DNA of 64,000 bases from Pseudorasbora parva (taxonomy: Eukaryota; Chordata; Actinopteri; Cypriniformes; Gobionidae). Where the stretch lies: NCBI RefSeq assembly GCF_024679245.1, contig NC_090178.1:16992713-17056712 (forward strand), given 5' to 3'. Positions 52,501-62,979 of this stretch are shown here, in pieces (position 1 is the stretch's first letter; every line of letters begins with the position of its first letter). The notes under the pieces were generated by a model. That model made no database searches. It was given only the letters and a program-made list of their open reading frames with translations, and was not told the DNA's origin. The translations under genes were made by a program, and so were the position numbers.

Positions 52501-55500
52501 AGCACCACACAACAGTTTGTGAAGATGTTGTTATAGGTGTAGGGATTCCCTGATTCTTCACCTCTTTTACTGGACCAAGAGCCTTTGATCTGAAATGTAT
52601 AAAACATTGCAATTAAATGACTGACTACATTATTAAAAAAAAAATATTATACAGCTCCTTTGATATTATCGATTAGAATCGAGCATTCATGGTGATATTT
52701 ACATCTTCGTTGGTTGTAAGGTTGGAGGCCACAAGATAAGTATGGAAACCTGACAGACCCAGAATGGACCAGATGGAGAAGAAACAAATGACCAGCTCCA
52801 CAACAGTGCAGGAAGGGTTAAGGGTGCAAATCTGCCGAAAACGTGTGTCAATGTCCAAATATACATTATGAAGGTCAATTCACACCAGTAATGGTAATCA
52901 TAACGATAGCTATATAGCATCCAGACCAGCGGCGATATCGTTTGGTTTATTCTAAGCACAGGCTGCAGTTTTGTTTTCTGCTGGTTAAAAATTTAGCGTT
53001 TTAAATTCTGATGGATTCCAATTGGCTGTCATCCTTTTAAACATTCATCAGCTGGAAAAAAAATGGTTCTGGAAGTGTTTTCACTTTATCTGTGGTTTAT
53101 CTGCTATTCTTTTATATTTAGAAAAAAATTTAAAACTTTATCTTTATCGTTATCATTATTGTAATTTTCCTTGGTGTGAAGAGGCCTTAATAGTACAAAA
53201 TATACAAAAACAGTACAAAATAGTAGTGATTTTTTTTTTTATATATAATTATGCAAAAGTATTCTCATGTGTTTGAACAGTCATTCTGCCCCATCACGTA
53301 ACCAAAATGTACAGTATCCTTCTGAGGTCAGAGCTAGCCAGGTTGATTAACTCACAGGTTGTGGTGGAAAACCGTGGCATGACCTCTAGCTGCAAACTTA
53401 AAAGAGGGCTGGACACCAGAGGAATCTGTACCTAGTGATCAATGTTGCCATCCTGACAGGAAAGCAGGGCGTGGTGGAATCCTTGAGCCGATTAGGGATG
53501 AATGGGATTAGGAAAAGGCAGAACCAACAGCAGTGTAAACAGACAGTGAACTCTGTCAGCCTTACTATTGTGTGCTTCTGAGCATGGGGCAGTGCAGACA
53601 ACAAGTTTGCCAGCGATGAGGACAGGGTGAACACAGTAAAAAAAGGATATCTGGCTGGGCTGTCCTGTATTGCCTGGATGATACCACTGCTTTTCATTTG
53701 TGATCCTGTTGATAAGAGTAACTGATCAGAGAACTGCTTAAAAATTGCATACAAAAAATACAACAATCTCACACATATCTACAGTAACCGTCCTGTTCAA
53801 AAGTTTGCATTTAATTGATGCAAAATACAATAAAAATAATGTAATAATGTCAAATACTTTTCTATTTTCTAAAGTTTTCTATTTTAATATATTGTAAAAG
53901 GTAATTTAATCCTGTGATGAAAAAGCTGAATTTTCAGCATCCTTCAAATCAATTTTATATGCTGATTTGATGCTCAAGAAACAATTCATATTATTATCAC
54001 AGTTAAACAGCGCTGCTCAGTGTTGCCAGATTGGGTCGACGATTTCCAGCCCAAAAGCTCACTAAAACCCTCCCCCTCCAAGAAAAAAACACTCAAAATT
54101 TTAACTGCCAAAATAATGTGATATAGTTTTTTGCCATGTCAATCAAGGTTGATTAGCATTAGTTTATCTCCAAAAAATATAATAAAACATATAACATAAT
54201 ATAAATAAATGTATACATTTTCCATAAAAATGGATCAAAACAGGGCAAATACATTCAAATAATCATGCATGACTAAAATGGAAAGTGGAAACTGTCAAAA
54301 TAACAAAATTAACCGATGACTTTAACCCATTGAAAAAAACACATTTATCCTTTCAAATGTCAACAGTAAGAATAAACTAATTTAAGTGCAAAAAGTGCTC
54401 AATATAAGTGATCGGAACAACGTAATTAGCAGACATTACACACATTACTGCACACACCAGTGCCAACATGTGTCATTCACTGATAGCCTACATACTATAT
54501 GATAGTCCTAAAACAAAAAAAAATAACAAGAATGCATTTACCTTTGTAAAGGTACAGTAAAGGTTATGTCTTTCGTGAAGTATATTTGTAGAACATAACG
54601 CAGAACATAACCGTCAAAACTGATGAATCACTGATTCAAACCTCTTGCAGCAGCTGTCAGTGACAAGTAGAGCGCAGTTTAAAACGATTTTTTAAAAGTT
54701 GCAGATATCCTGATCAGAGTGCACACGATATGGGATTATGACAGGAGTCATAATCCTATATTCGATTTCAATTCAAGTCATTCAACTGTGCTCTTAGAGT
54801 TAGTTATATTTATGAATAGTCTTTGAGTCACAGGTGTAATCCAAGTTGAGAGTTGGTTAATTTCCCCACTCATTACTGTAGTAGATATACTGTATATAAT
54901 TGCCACTTTGGCATAGCAATCACTTCCAGCTATTTTTTACTTTCAAACTGTCATGAATGAGCACGTCTCCCTGCTGATCACTGATAGGCTGAAAGTACAT
55001 GCTCGTTGGCGACGTCAACACCAATGCCAGCTGACTCTATGCTGGGCCTGTGTGTGTGTCATGATGACTGATTTTATGGATTACATGCACACTTGGGTTT
55101 GTTATTAACCAATTAAACTATAAAATTTTGATGTTTTAAAACCACCTAACTGACCCCAAACAAGCACAAATTTTGTCCACCCGCCCAAACCCATTTTTAC
55201 CCCCACAATCAAATTCAGAACAAAATCTGGCAACAATGGCTGTGCTATTGTTGTGGAAACCGTGATGCATTACTTTCTAAAACTCTTTGATGAAATGAAA
55301 GTTCATAAGGACAGCTTTTTAAATAGACATTTATTGTAACGTCATAAATGACTTTCCTGTCATCTTTAATTTCTCTTTAAAAAAATCTCCCCACTGACAA
55401 CTATCATACGCAATAACAATGGTTGTTTTTGTGTGAAAGTGACTGTGGTGAAACTTACGTAAAGTGAGGTGAGTGATCACACAGCCAAAGATAAAGGAGG

Positions 55501-57523
55501 TCAGAAAGGATAGTGACACTATGAAGGCATAAAAAAAGCGATAGTTGCGCTTTCCAACACAGTTCCCCACCCAAGGACAATGATGGTCGAACCGCTCTAC
55601 AAGGGGAACAGACACAGAAACTACTGAGAAACAATGCTTACGAGAAACCTTACGGGGAAAAAAAAGAGATGTGCATTGTCATGCAATGATTTTAAGTAAG
55701 TGATTTGTGTTATAAGTTAGACTATTACACATTTATTATAACATGACATTTTTTAGCTTTTAAAGAAACAGTTCACCCCAAAAAATGTCATTATTTTCTT
55801 ACACCTATGGGGTTCAAACCAGCATGAATTCTTTCCATAGAATTACAATTAATGGGTACTTGAGATTTAATAAAGCAAAAGTTTCACAAAATGGACCATA
55901 TAACTTGTGCGGTATATTTTATGAAGCCATTCAATTGCTGTGAATGAGAACATTTAAGATGAAATTACAACTCTTTATATCCACCCTAATTCTCCACGAT
56001 CCATTCACAAGATTTCATTACAAAAGCTTATATTGCTAGATTTGTGAAATAATTATTTATTTTGAGTCTGATTTTCTGAATGAGCTGATTTGGCCAGGTC
56101 TAAATTATTAGTACATGAATCATTAACTTACTGATTGCAGAATTAACAGCTCAGTGAAGGGGAAGATAATTCAGTCTATACATAAAGTGTAAGGCTTCAG
56201 AAGACATGGAATAGAGTACACAATTTGAATAGACTCCTTTATTGTTCTTGTTGAGGTTTTAAAGTGATAGTTCACCCAAAAATAACATTTTTGTCATGAT
56301 TTACTCACCCTCATGTTGTTTCAAACCTGTATGACTTTCTTTTTTTCTGTGACAGACAAAATAATATATTTTGAAGAATTAACTATTTTGGTTAACATTG
56401 GCTTCTATTGTATGGACAAAAAGATCTCAAAATATCTTATTTTATGTTCCCACAAAATAGAAAGTCACAGGTTTGAAACAACATGAGAGTAAATCATGAT
56501 GTAATTTCCATTTTATAATAAATGCATGACAAAAATAACATGTCATCATTACATTTAAGGTTTTGAAAAACATTTAGGTGAGTGAGAAAAAACATTTTAA
56601 TTTCTCAGTAAACTATATCTTTAAATGCAGAAACTTTGTATGCTTGATATAGAAATCCTGCCTTACCAACACAGTTGTCACAAAGGCTGCAGTGGGATGT
56701 CCGGGGCGGACGGAACATCTTGCATGTGAAACAATATTTAAGCTTGACCACCTGGTCATTTATAAGTATCTCTTTAGTGCGGGGAGGTGGACGGTATGTT
56801 GACGATCCAGAATTATCTTTAAAGAAACCCACAATTGTAATAACAACATATACAACAAATAAGTTACGAGGCAAAATGAAGACAAATAATGTACATTATT
56901 AGCCTCACCAATCTGTCTCTCTATGTCCACAGCCTCATCCGGCAAAGCCCTGGGTATGATCCCAGGGTCTGTAAAACTGGTTTGAAGGAGGGTGAAGATG
57001 ACAAATAGAAATAAGACCCCACCGATTACTGGAATGAAGACAGTGAGGTTAACCACCAGAAAGGGGCAACTGTTGGGAATCAAGAACAAAGGCAAGAACA
57101 AGGTTATCACCTGATACAAATATGGGTTAAAAAGCTTACTTTCTGATGATAAACGAGTGTATGCATCTCTTTCAGACAGGCATGATGTCAAGAAGAGCGG
57201 TGGAGATGTCTCCATTGTCAAAAGTAGTAGTATTGTCTAGCACACTGGTGTCTCTGTGAGCAAGTGCATACTACTCACTCAAATGTGAAGAATAAGCCAC
57301 TGGTGATGAAAATAAGGGCGATGGTCAGCGGGAGCACACCGCATTGACTTGCCAACATAATACGCCCATCACAGAAGAAGCGATTTTTCCCAGGGAATAC
57401 CTCCCATTTTCTCCGCAGGCGCTGGGAGCTTTTCCTCCCACATGGCAGGGAGGAGGAGGACGTCCGGGTGGTTGGTGTTCTTAGCGCTCGAGGGTCTATT
57501 TGTTGATACTCACAGTTTTTCAT
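46514..57523 (-). CDS. zdhhc18: ZDHHC18, DHHC-type protein S-palmitoyltransferase, nine coding exons
   Basis: Coding exons (minus): 57279-57523, 56909-57069, 56667-56816, 55459-55596, 53651-53705, 52703-52805, 52480-52589, 51272-51374, 46514-46849. All phases agree and give 466 aa. The ATG at 57523 yields MKNCEYQQI, matching the ZDHHC18 N-terminus. Membrane segments lie near 60-81 and 89-112, then DPG at 116-118. The zinc-binding cysteine-rich domain spans about 162-205, with C164, C167, H177, C178, C181 and DHHC at 189-192 (catalytic Cys192). A third membrane segment is near 206-228 and a fourth near 251-278, followed by the TTNE motif (280-283). The enzyme transfers palmitate to cysteines of membrane-associated proteins, usually at the Golgi. 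Exon 5 is joined to exon 6 by an AT-AC intron. The last exon, 111 codons after a 5.6-kb intron, adds a Ser/Pro-rich cytosolic tail. The paralogue ZDHHC14 is the main alternative and is less likely from the N-terminus and synteny. Confidence 0.93.
48099..49785. mobile_element. Element with GAGCGGT / TTTCCAC-type termini in ZDHHC18 intron 8
   Basis: The left end has CTCATTTCCACAGAGCGGTG and GGCACGGTAC. The right end has CAGTA or TACTG words and CGCTTGGTGGAAACGAGCT, the imperfect inverse. A second similar terminus (GAGCGGTATGGCAATTTTTACTG) near 49336 suggests two overlapping or nested copies. It holds minus-strand frames at 48085-48339 and 48236-48676, neither recognised. Confidence 0.55.
49786..50200. 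repeat. Old dispersed repeat, copy 2, in ZDHHC18 intron 8
   Basis: Words TCTTATGCTCACCAATGATG, GCTGAATTTTCAGCATCATT and CTGACCCCAAACTTTTGATA occur in the order of the family seen at 12713-13190. Confidence 0.75.
51504..52356. mobile_element. Non-autonomous TTAA element (TACTTCAGCGCTG termini) in ZDHHC18 intron 7
   Basis: TTAA at 51504-51507 and 52353-52356. Left end AGGGGTACTTCAGCG, right end CGCTGAAGTAACCCT. About 850 bp. A related inverted fragment lies at 33790-34013. It contains the hairpin at 52181-52238. Confidence 0.85.
52181..52238. repeat. Hairpin, about 21-bp stem, inside the 51504-52356 element
   Basis: AAAAATTCCTCCGATGACGC is followed after a 13-base loop by GCGTCATCGGAGGAATTTTT, a perfect inverse. 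Confidence 0.85.
52806..53650 (-). other. ZDHHC18 intron 5: U12-type AT-AC intron
   Basis: The intron starts ATATCCTTTT immediately after GCCCAGCCAG at 53651, an exact U12 AT-AC donor. It ends CCTTAACCCTTCCTGCAC just before TGTTGTGGAG at 52805. CCTTAAC matches the core of the U12 branch site, and the branch adenosine lies about 12 nt from the terminal AC. Splicing here joins AG+T as Ser250 and gives SPA-S-VVELV, aligning with the family sequence. No GT-AG alternative preserves the frame and the residues. It is 845 nt long. Confidence 0.85.
53797..55373. repeat. Old dispersed repeat, copy 3, split by a hAT-like insertion
   Basis: The left portion (53797-54017) carries GTTCAAAAGTTTGCATTTAA and GCTGAATTTTCAGCATCC. 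The right portion (55239-55373) continues with TTGTGGAAACCGTGATGCAT. In the uninterrupted copies these parts are adjacent. Confidence 0.75.
54018..55238. mobile_element. hAT-like non-autonomous element in ZDHHC18 intron 4
   Basis: Left terminus CAGTGTTGCCAGATTGGG, right terminus AAATCTGGCAACAATG, inverted. Flanks GCGCTGCT (54010-54017) and GCTGTGCT (55239-55246) match at 6 of 8 positions, consistent with an 8-bp hAT target duplication. 1.22 kb with no transposase frame. Confidence 0.8.
55757..55890. mobile_element. Half-copy of the TTCACCC-type MITE in ZDHHC18 intron 3
   Basis: TTAAAGAAACAGTTCACCCC followed by CTTACACCTATGGGGTTCAA resembles one arm of the family at 56259-56624. No opposite arm was seen. 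Confidence 0.55.
56259..56624. mobile_element. TTCACCC-type TTAA MITE in ZDHHC18 intron 3
   Basis: Left end TTAAAGTGATAGTTCACCCA, right end AAACTATATCTTTAA. Inner arms are CATGTTGTTTCAAACCTGT and ACAGGTTTGAAACAACATG. A fold-back of 366 bp. Confidence 0.75.
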
Positions 57524-58200
57524 TTTCAGAAAATGTAACTAACACTATACTATAGATGTAACGTTAACCGTGAGAACAGGTTAAGTTAACTTGTTACAAA
57601 CAAAACCCTAACAAAGAGGAAGCTAGATCAAAACTACATATTTGGTGTGAAGCTCCGTCACATATAACTTAAGATACCGTGACAAATGTACTGATAAATG
57701 ACTTGAATAACGTTACTAATATTTATTGTTCGACACAACTAAGTTACTAACCTAAGCTAAGTTAAGTTAGAAAGTCCACAAAGCAAACAATTGGTTGCTC
57801 AGTGCATTCGTTTGTAACTAAACATCCCCTATAGGGATTATCCCGGCAAACAAATATGATATTATCATGCCATGTTGTTGCTTTCGATAAATTATGAGTC
57901 TCTTAGCTAAGCTAATTGCGTTAGCTTTTTGACTAGCTGTCAACTATCTCAGCGGACGACATTAAGTTAACGTTACTCCTCACGGACTGTTCAACCGTCA
58001 TTTTAACGACACCCGGCTTCTCGCGCTGCCTAGTCGTCCGATCGCTATCCAACCTTAATAAGTCTTAGATCTTCATATTATATAGAGCATGTTGTTTATA
58101 ATTCTCTAGTAAGAGCTAATATAACGCAGCGCTCAGCTACAACAATATTTACCTCAGCGCGATCACTTCCCTAGCCGAGGATTACCTGAAGAAAGCGACC
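57524..58200 (-). promoter_or_regulatory. ZDHHC18 upstream region and possible 5' UTR exon
   Basis: There is no open frame upstream of the ATG. A donor-like GCTGAG/GTAAAT on the minus strand at 58151-58153 and an acceptor-like TGTTAG about 16 bases before the ATG suggest a non-coding first exon near 58150-58200. The region has no TATA box that I could place. This is inference from splice motifs. Confidence 0.3.
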
Positions 58201-58458
58201 AATGATTTGCAAGGGTTGCGTCATCTCAGCCTGACCAATGAAAGATCACTTCCGAGACGCTATGCCACAGCCGGTGTAGTTTTTACTGACGCGAATGTAA
58301 CAAATACAAAACACCCGCAATTATGAATGCAACAAAATATGTAACCTGTCTAAAATAGAAACAAATCTTTTATAATTAACTTTTATAGGCCAAAGCCCGC
58401 TATGCGTTCTCCTTTTTAAAAACAAAGCACGGTTTGTTTCTCCTACTTTTTTTTTTTG

Positions 58459-58494
58459 CAAGGTGGTTGTAACAATATTGTTACAACCACCTTG
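58459..58494. repeat. Perfect 36-bp palindrome
   Basis: CAAGGTGGTTGTAACAAT is followed directly by its exact inverse ATTGTTACAACCACCTTG, with no loop. A third partial copy, ACAAGGTGGTTG, follows in direct orientation at about 58501-58512. It lies between the ZDHHC18 upstream region and the PIGV 3' end. Confidence 0.95.
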
Positions 58495-58512
58495 TAACAA
58501 ACAAGGTGGTTG

Positions 58513-59025
58513 AGAGTTGTGTGTTAACCAAAGCTAAAACTTAAAATAAAAAAATAAACAGTAAGTCGAAATAAAATCTAATATAAATGTTAGATGATAA
58601 AACTTAAACCTAAAAAATTGAAACCATAATTAGAAATGCTTTGGCATTTTGGCATACTTATACATACTATATACATATCAACAACAAAAATTAAAGCCCT
58701 CTCGAAAATATTAAAAACTATCATTTGATAGGAACATTGGAATGGTCACATACCTTTTTATTGTTTTACTATCATTGTATGAACAGACCATTTATGACAC
58801 TTCGTACCCACTAGATGGTGATACAACACAATATAAAGGGGTCTTGCCATGTGACCATGTGAAAGGCATGCCTAGTCAACGTGTTCTCCTCCAAACTAGA
58901 CCAAATCATTATATTTTAATAACTTAACATTCAAACACAGCATACAGTTTGGCTAAGGTTTTTCTTGTTCTTCTCATAAGAGTAAATACATAAACAAATA
59001 CAGCACTTATATGTAAATAAGGATA
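58513..59025. other. Gene-free stretch between ZDHHC18 and PIGV
   Basis: AT-rich with no supported gene. The 61-aa plus-strand frame at 58742-58927 is not recognised. Confidence 0.5.
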
Positions 59026-59201
59026 TTTATTAAATACTTATCCAATACAAAAATATATAATAGCCTGTTTAGGGAACACCAGAAACCATGTTTAAATAAT
59101 ACAATACATTAATTCTAACAATTTTTGTTAAGCAGCATTGACATTATTCAAAAGGCCAGAGGAATGTTACAAAGACTACAAAAAAGCTTATTCCTGTAAA
59201 A
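59026..59201 (-). other. PIGV 3' UTR
   Basis: A short UTR from the PIGV stop to AATAAA on the minus strand at 59026-59031, about 175 nt in all. Confidence 0.6.
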
Positions 59202-61034
59202 TTAAGTCCAGGGAAGGAAGTTACAGTGCAGAGCCAGACCTAAAAACCAATATGATATGAAATACCCCAGGATGCATTGTGTGAAAACTGAGCAAGCCTG
59301 CCAGTGCATCAAGAGGTAAAGGACTTGATTATTTTTGCACATTCCCACAGCACATCTTAAGCCAGGTTTTTCAGTCTTTTGCTGTTGTATTTGGTCAGGT
59401 CTGAACAGCCTTTCATCTCGCAGCAGAGGTTCATACTGAAAAAGCAGGTGGCCACTGATCCAGTAGAGCACAGGCGAGGAGGATGCAAGAAACCGTGTCA
59501 ACACCTGAGAGGACAATAAAACAAGCCATGTTGAGCAGGTATACTACATAGATCACATAATAATGATCAATTTCAAGAGTCTTACCTGCACATGCATACA
59601 GAAAATTCCAAACAGAAGGAGGACAGAACTGTGCACAATGTAAACAAAGACTTTGGGGTTAAAGAAGCCATGCATTTTCCTGTCTTTTCCTCTGTCTCCC
59701 AAACCCAAATACATACAAAACACTGGGTTAGCCATTATGTACATATATGAGGCAATGAATCCCAGAGTCGCAACAGGCAGTGCTAAAATAAAGTTGGGTA
59801 TCTGCATCCATCGAAAGTATCGAAGAAAGCCCACATCCCAATAAGCATCCTGTATGTATGAATACAAAAGTGGAATTTGCCATTGACACCATCTTGGTGT
59901 TGGAGATGCTGCATCAGCCACACGGTATCCTTTGTCACGGGCCAAATCAAGCAGCACAGGGGGAACAGTTGGAGTTGCAGTTGGATGGCAAAACGTTTGG
60001 TAACCATAGAACTGAAACAGGCAAAAGGGTAGTGCTACAAGAGCTGCATAAAAAGCTCCTGTGAGCGCAAAACGAATAACCTCCCATACACAGTGACTGT
60101 ATCGAACTCCCCCTTCTCCTTTGCTAAAAGCCCTTGTACGGGCAAGACCCCATTGCAAGGAGAGATACAGCAAAAATCCAGCATTCACAACCCCATTGGC
60201 ACGAGCACCTGTCGCAAACCCAAGCAGAAGACAAGCTCCTATTGTGAATCTTTTCTCTAGTAACCAGAGGCCTGCAAAGGTAAGAGTAGCAAAGAGAGTC
60301 TCTGAGTAGCCAGCGACCATAAAAACATTAGCCGGTGTCAGACAGTACATTAAGACTGCAACAAGGGCAAGTTTTCTGTCCTGTACCACCAAACGACTCA
60401 GTTTGTATAGTGCCACTGCACTTATGACAAAGAGAATGCTATTCCCTATAGCCACAGCTAAAAGTAATCGGCCATGCATTGTGAGAAATCCACACATGGG
60501 CCACAGCACAGTGTCTGCCAGTAATCGCAGGATGAGAGGAAAAAGAGGAAAGAATGCAAAGTTGTGTTCATATAAGTATCCACGTTCTGCAATAAAGAGG
60601 AAATGCTCTGCATCCCAGTGACTAAGGCCACCAAATATTGCTTCGATGACAGGGTCAAGTAGGAGAGGGGTCTCTGACCGCGGAGGACTAAAGGCATCTG
60701 CCACATGGTCTGGAATCACTGCATTCAGAACAGCCTTCAAAAGAGCACAAAATAAACAAACAGTAATTTGTCATATGCCCAGATATGCAGTAGGTGTCAC
60801 TCTAATGTCAATTTCACATAAAAAGCGCCAGCGATTATTTTATGAAGCTTTATATAAATAATGAATCAAGACAGACATCATGCAGAATACAATTACAAAT
60901 ACATAATTTGGCGGATATTTTAGTCGTTTATGTCAGTTGCTTACCTGTAAACAAAGGGAAAGCAATCGCGTGGCCCCTGCAAACTGTGCAACTGTCCACA
61001 AATCTTGATTTATACAACTGGCTGAAGGTGACAT
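59202..61034 (-). CDS. pigv: PIGV, GPI mannosyltransferase 2, three coding exons
   Basis: Coding exons: 60945-61034 (30 codons, ATG at 61034), 59586-60734 (383 codons) and 59202-59504 (100 codons plus stop), all joined in phase 0, total 513 aa. Introns are only 210 and 81 nt. The protein is a multi-pass ER membrane enzyme that adds the second mannose to the GPI-anchor precursor. Visible family features are IPDHVADAFSPPR near 37-49, then GGLSHWDAEHFLFIAERGY (acidic Asp71 in HWDAEH) in the first lumenal loop. YLYEHNFAFFPLFPL, TPANVFMVAGYSETLFA and SYIQDAYWDVGFLRY follow, with the C-terminal HCNFLPWT identical to the mammalian end. The short first exon (WTVAQFAGATRLLSLCLQ) encodes the first hydrophobic segment. 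The start shown is the only ATG I found that gives the family-like N-terminus, and splicing supports it. The gene lies between ARID1A and ZDHHC18 as in human. Confidence 0.95.
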
Positions 61035-61740
61035 GTTTGACAGAAACTTTCATTTAAAAAGACAACAGAATTTCCCTTACTGAAAATTATGATCAAATTA
61101 ATAATTTTGTGTAAATTTGCACAACCGATAAGCGAGGCACCTTAAAACAAAAGAAGCCAAAACGAGCAATATGCTTTTCTTTCTTTGAGTTTGTAAAAAA
61201 AGCTAAACAACGAGCAGTCGAATAATAAAACACAGTAGAGTATATTCACGTTTTCCAATTCGTCTCATAAGCCATTGAAAAGAACGATAGAACTGACGAC
61301 ATGCACTTCCGCCATGCAGTCTTACAAATGTCAAAATAAAAGCCCCAAAGTAGCACTATACACCTGCTTTATGAAAATCTATTTATATTATATTACTTAT
61401 CTTTCCCTGACTATGAACACATTAAAACAGTTAAATATTCTATTATTTTTTACTTAATGCACGCTGAAAATGTTTGCTTCGGCTTTTCGTTGTCTCAGGA
61501 GACACGGTTTTTGACGTCTTTTCATCAACTTATACCATTAAAAACTATCCTTAGAGAAATATTAAATCTTAAAATATAAAATCTTTACTATAAAGATACG
61601 TCACTCAAATCTCATTAATTCAACTAACTGACAACATAAAAATAAATCACATTTCATGATTAATGGCTTGCTATTTATAAAAAAAAAAAAAACATCTAAA
61701 TGAAAATAATCACAAACATCTTACCAAGATTTAATGTACA
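61035..61740. other. Interval between PIGV start and ARID1A 3' end
   Basis: About 700 bases that must hold the PIGV promoter. No TATA box or CpG-rich core was obvious. Confidence 0.5.
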
Positions 61741-62979
61741 TTTATTCTTACCACGTGGAACATATAGTATAAAGATTTCATAGTGAATAAATGATATTCA
61801 TTGAGCCAAAAAGGGAAAAACATTTACATTAAGCTACATAGTCTGAAATACAAATATGCAGAATTCATATCACTGGAGAAAAAAATATCTCAACTGTGTT
61901 TCTTCATCTAGAGTTATTTTGTTGTACCAGGAGACGAAATTAAAATATTTCAGTTGTTTGCTGCACTATGGAGGAACCGTGGAGGCCAAAAGATGGTTCA
62001 GTTTATATACCTAGGGATTTTGATGCAATTAACCCAACTTGAGTGTCCGCTCTTATTCTTCATAGATAAAAAGAATAAGAAGCAAGAGTGTGTGAAAGAT
62101 AGAGGGAGAGAAAGAGAAAAAGAGGTGTAAATGTACAACATCTTATATACAGTACAGCCTCAGCTGTATCTTAAGTTGAAAACCAGTCCTAGGAGGTGAT
62201 TTCTTTATAGGGGTCAATTCATACAATCAAGGGTTAAAAGAGAAGAGGTCAGGGTGTTGTACGTCCTTGATACTTTGGGGGTTATTCTCCTCACCAGCAA
62301 ACTAATGGTTTAAAAACGGTTTAAAAACGGAGCCGACTGAACCAACATTTTCCCCATGTGGAACAGTGCAGTACGTTTGCAGTATGTTTACAGTTGTGGA
62401 GTACTGTACAGAAAATGACAACTCATTTCTGCTGTACACGCATCCAGAAAGGTTGACCGTGTAGCATCAAAATACAACCACCAAACAATGAAGAGTCTAC
62501 CTGTCAATGTGAACAAGAGCTGTGTATTATTTGCACCCTCTTGGGGAGAACAAAGGAACAATTAACCCCAAAACTCACTGTAAACAAGACAGCAACTTTG
62601 GTAAATAGTTTGTTTTTTCAAGCTATTTATTTTATTCATTTATTTATTTTATTATAAAAAGTTATTTCACCTCAGACAAGGACACAAAAGTTGGGGTCCC
62701 TGTCCATGTCATCTAGTTGGCATCAGTGTTACAGTTTGTGTCAGTGTGTTGAGGCTCTGGTTCATGATCCACAGCAAATTCGTGACAACCTTCCCAAAGT
62801 GAGATGCAGAGAAAAGGGGGACCAGTGGGTGTAATATGAAAGGGCTTGCATAAATAAAAAAACAAAAAAACAAGAACAGTCAATTTTCTCTGCTTTCAAT
62901 TCCCACTCGCAAATGGGGAGGACAGGCAAGGGGGAAGTACGAAAACCAGAGAAGGTGGAGCCATAGCTCCGCACAGCTG
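61741..62979 (-). other. Candidate ARID1A 3' UTR
   Basis: Runs from the ARID1A stop to AATAAA on the minus strand at 61741-61746, about 1.24 kb. Alternative AATAAA-like signals lie near 62626-62650. Confidence 0.55.

Noticed and set aside
52673..52858. ZDHHC18 exon 6 starting from a GCAG acceptor at about 52828
   Set aside because: That choice runs into an in-frame TAA within the branch-site sequence. The AT-AC boundary gives the conserved residues.
59553..60740. PIGV beginning at 60740 as a single long exon
   Set aside because: The first codon there is TTG and sits inside the intron acceptor (TTTTGAAG/GCT). The real start is the exon with ATG at 61034.
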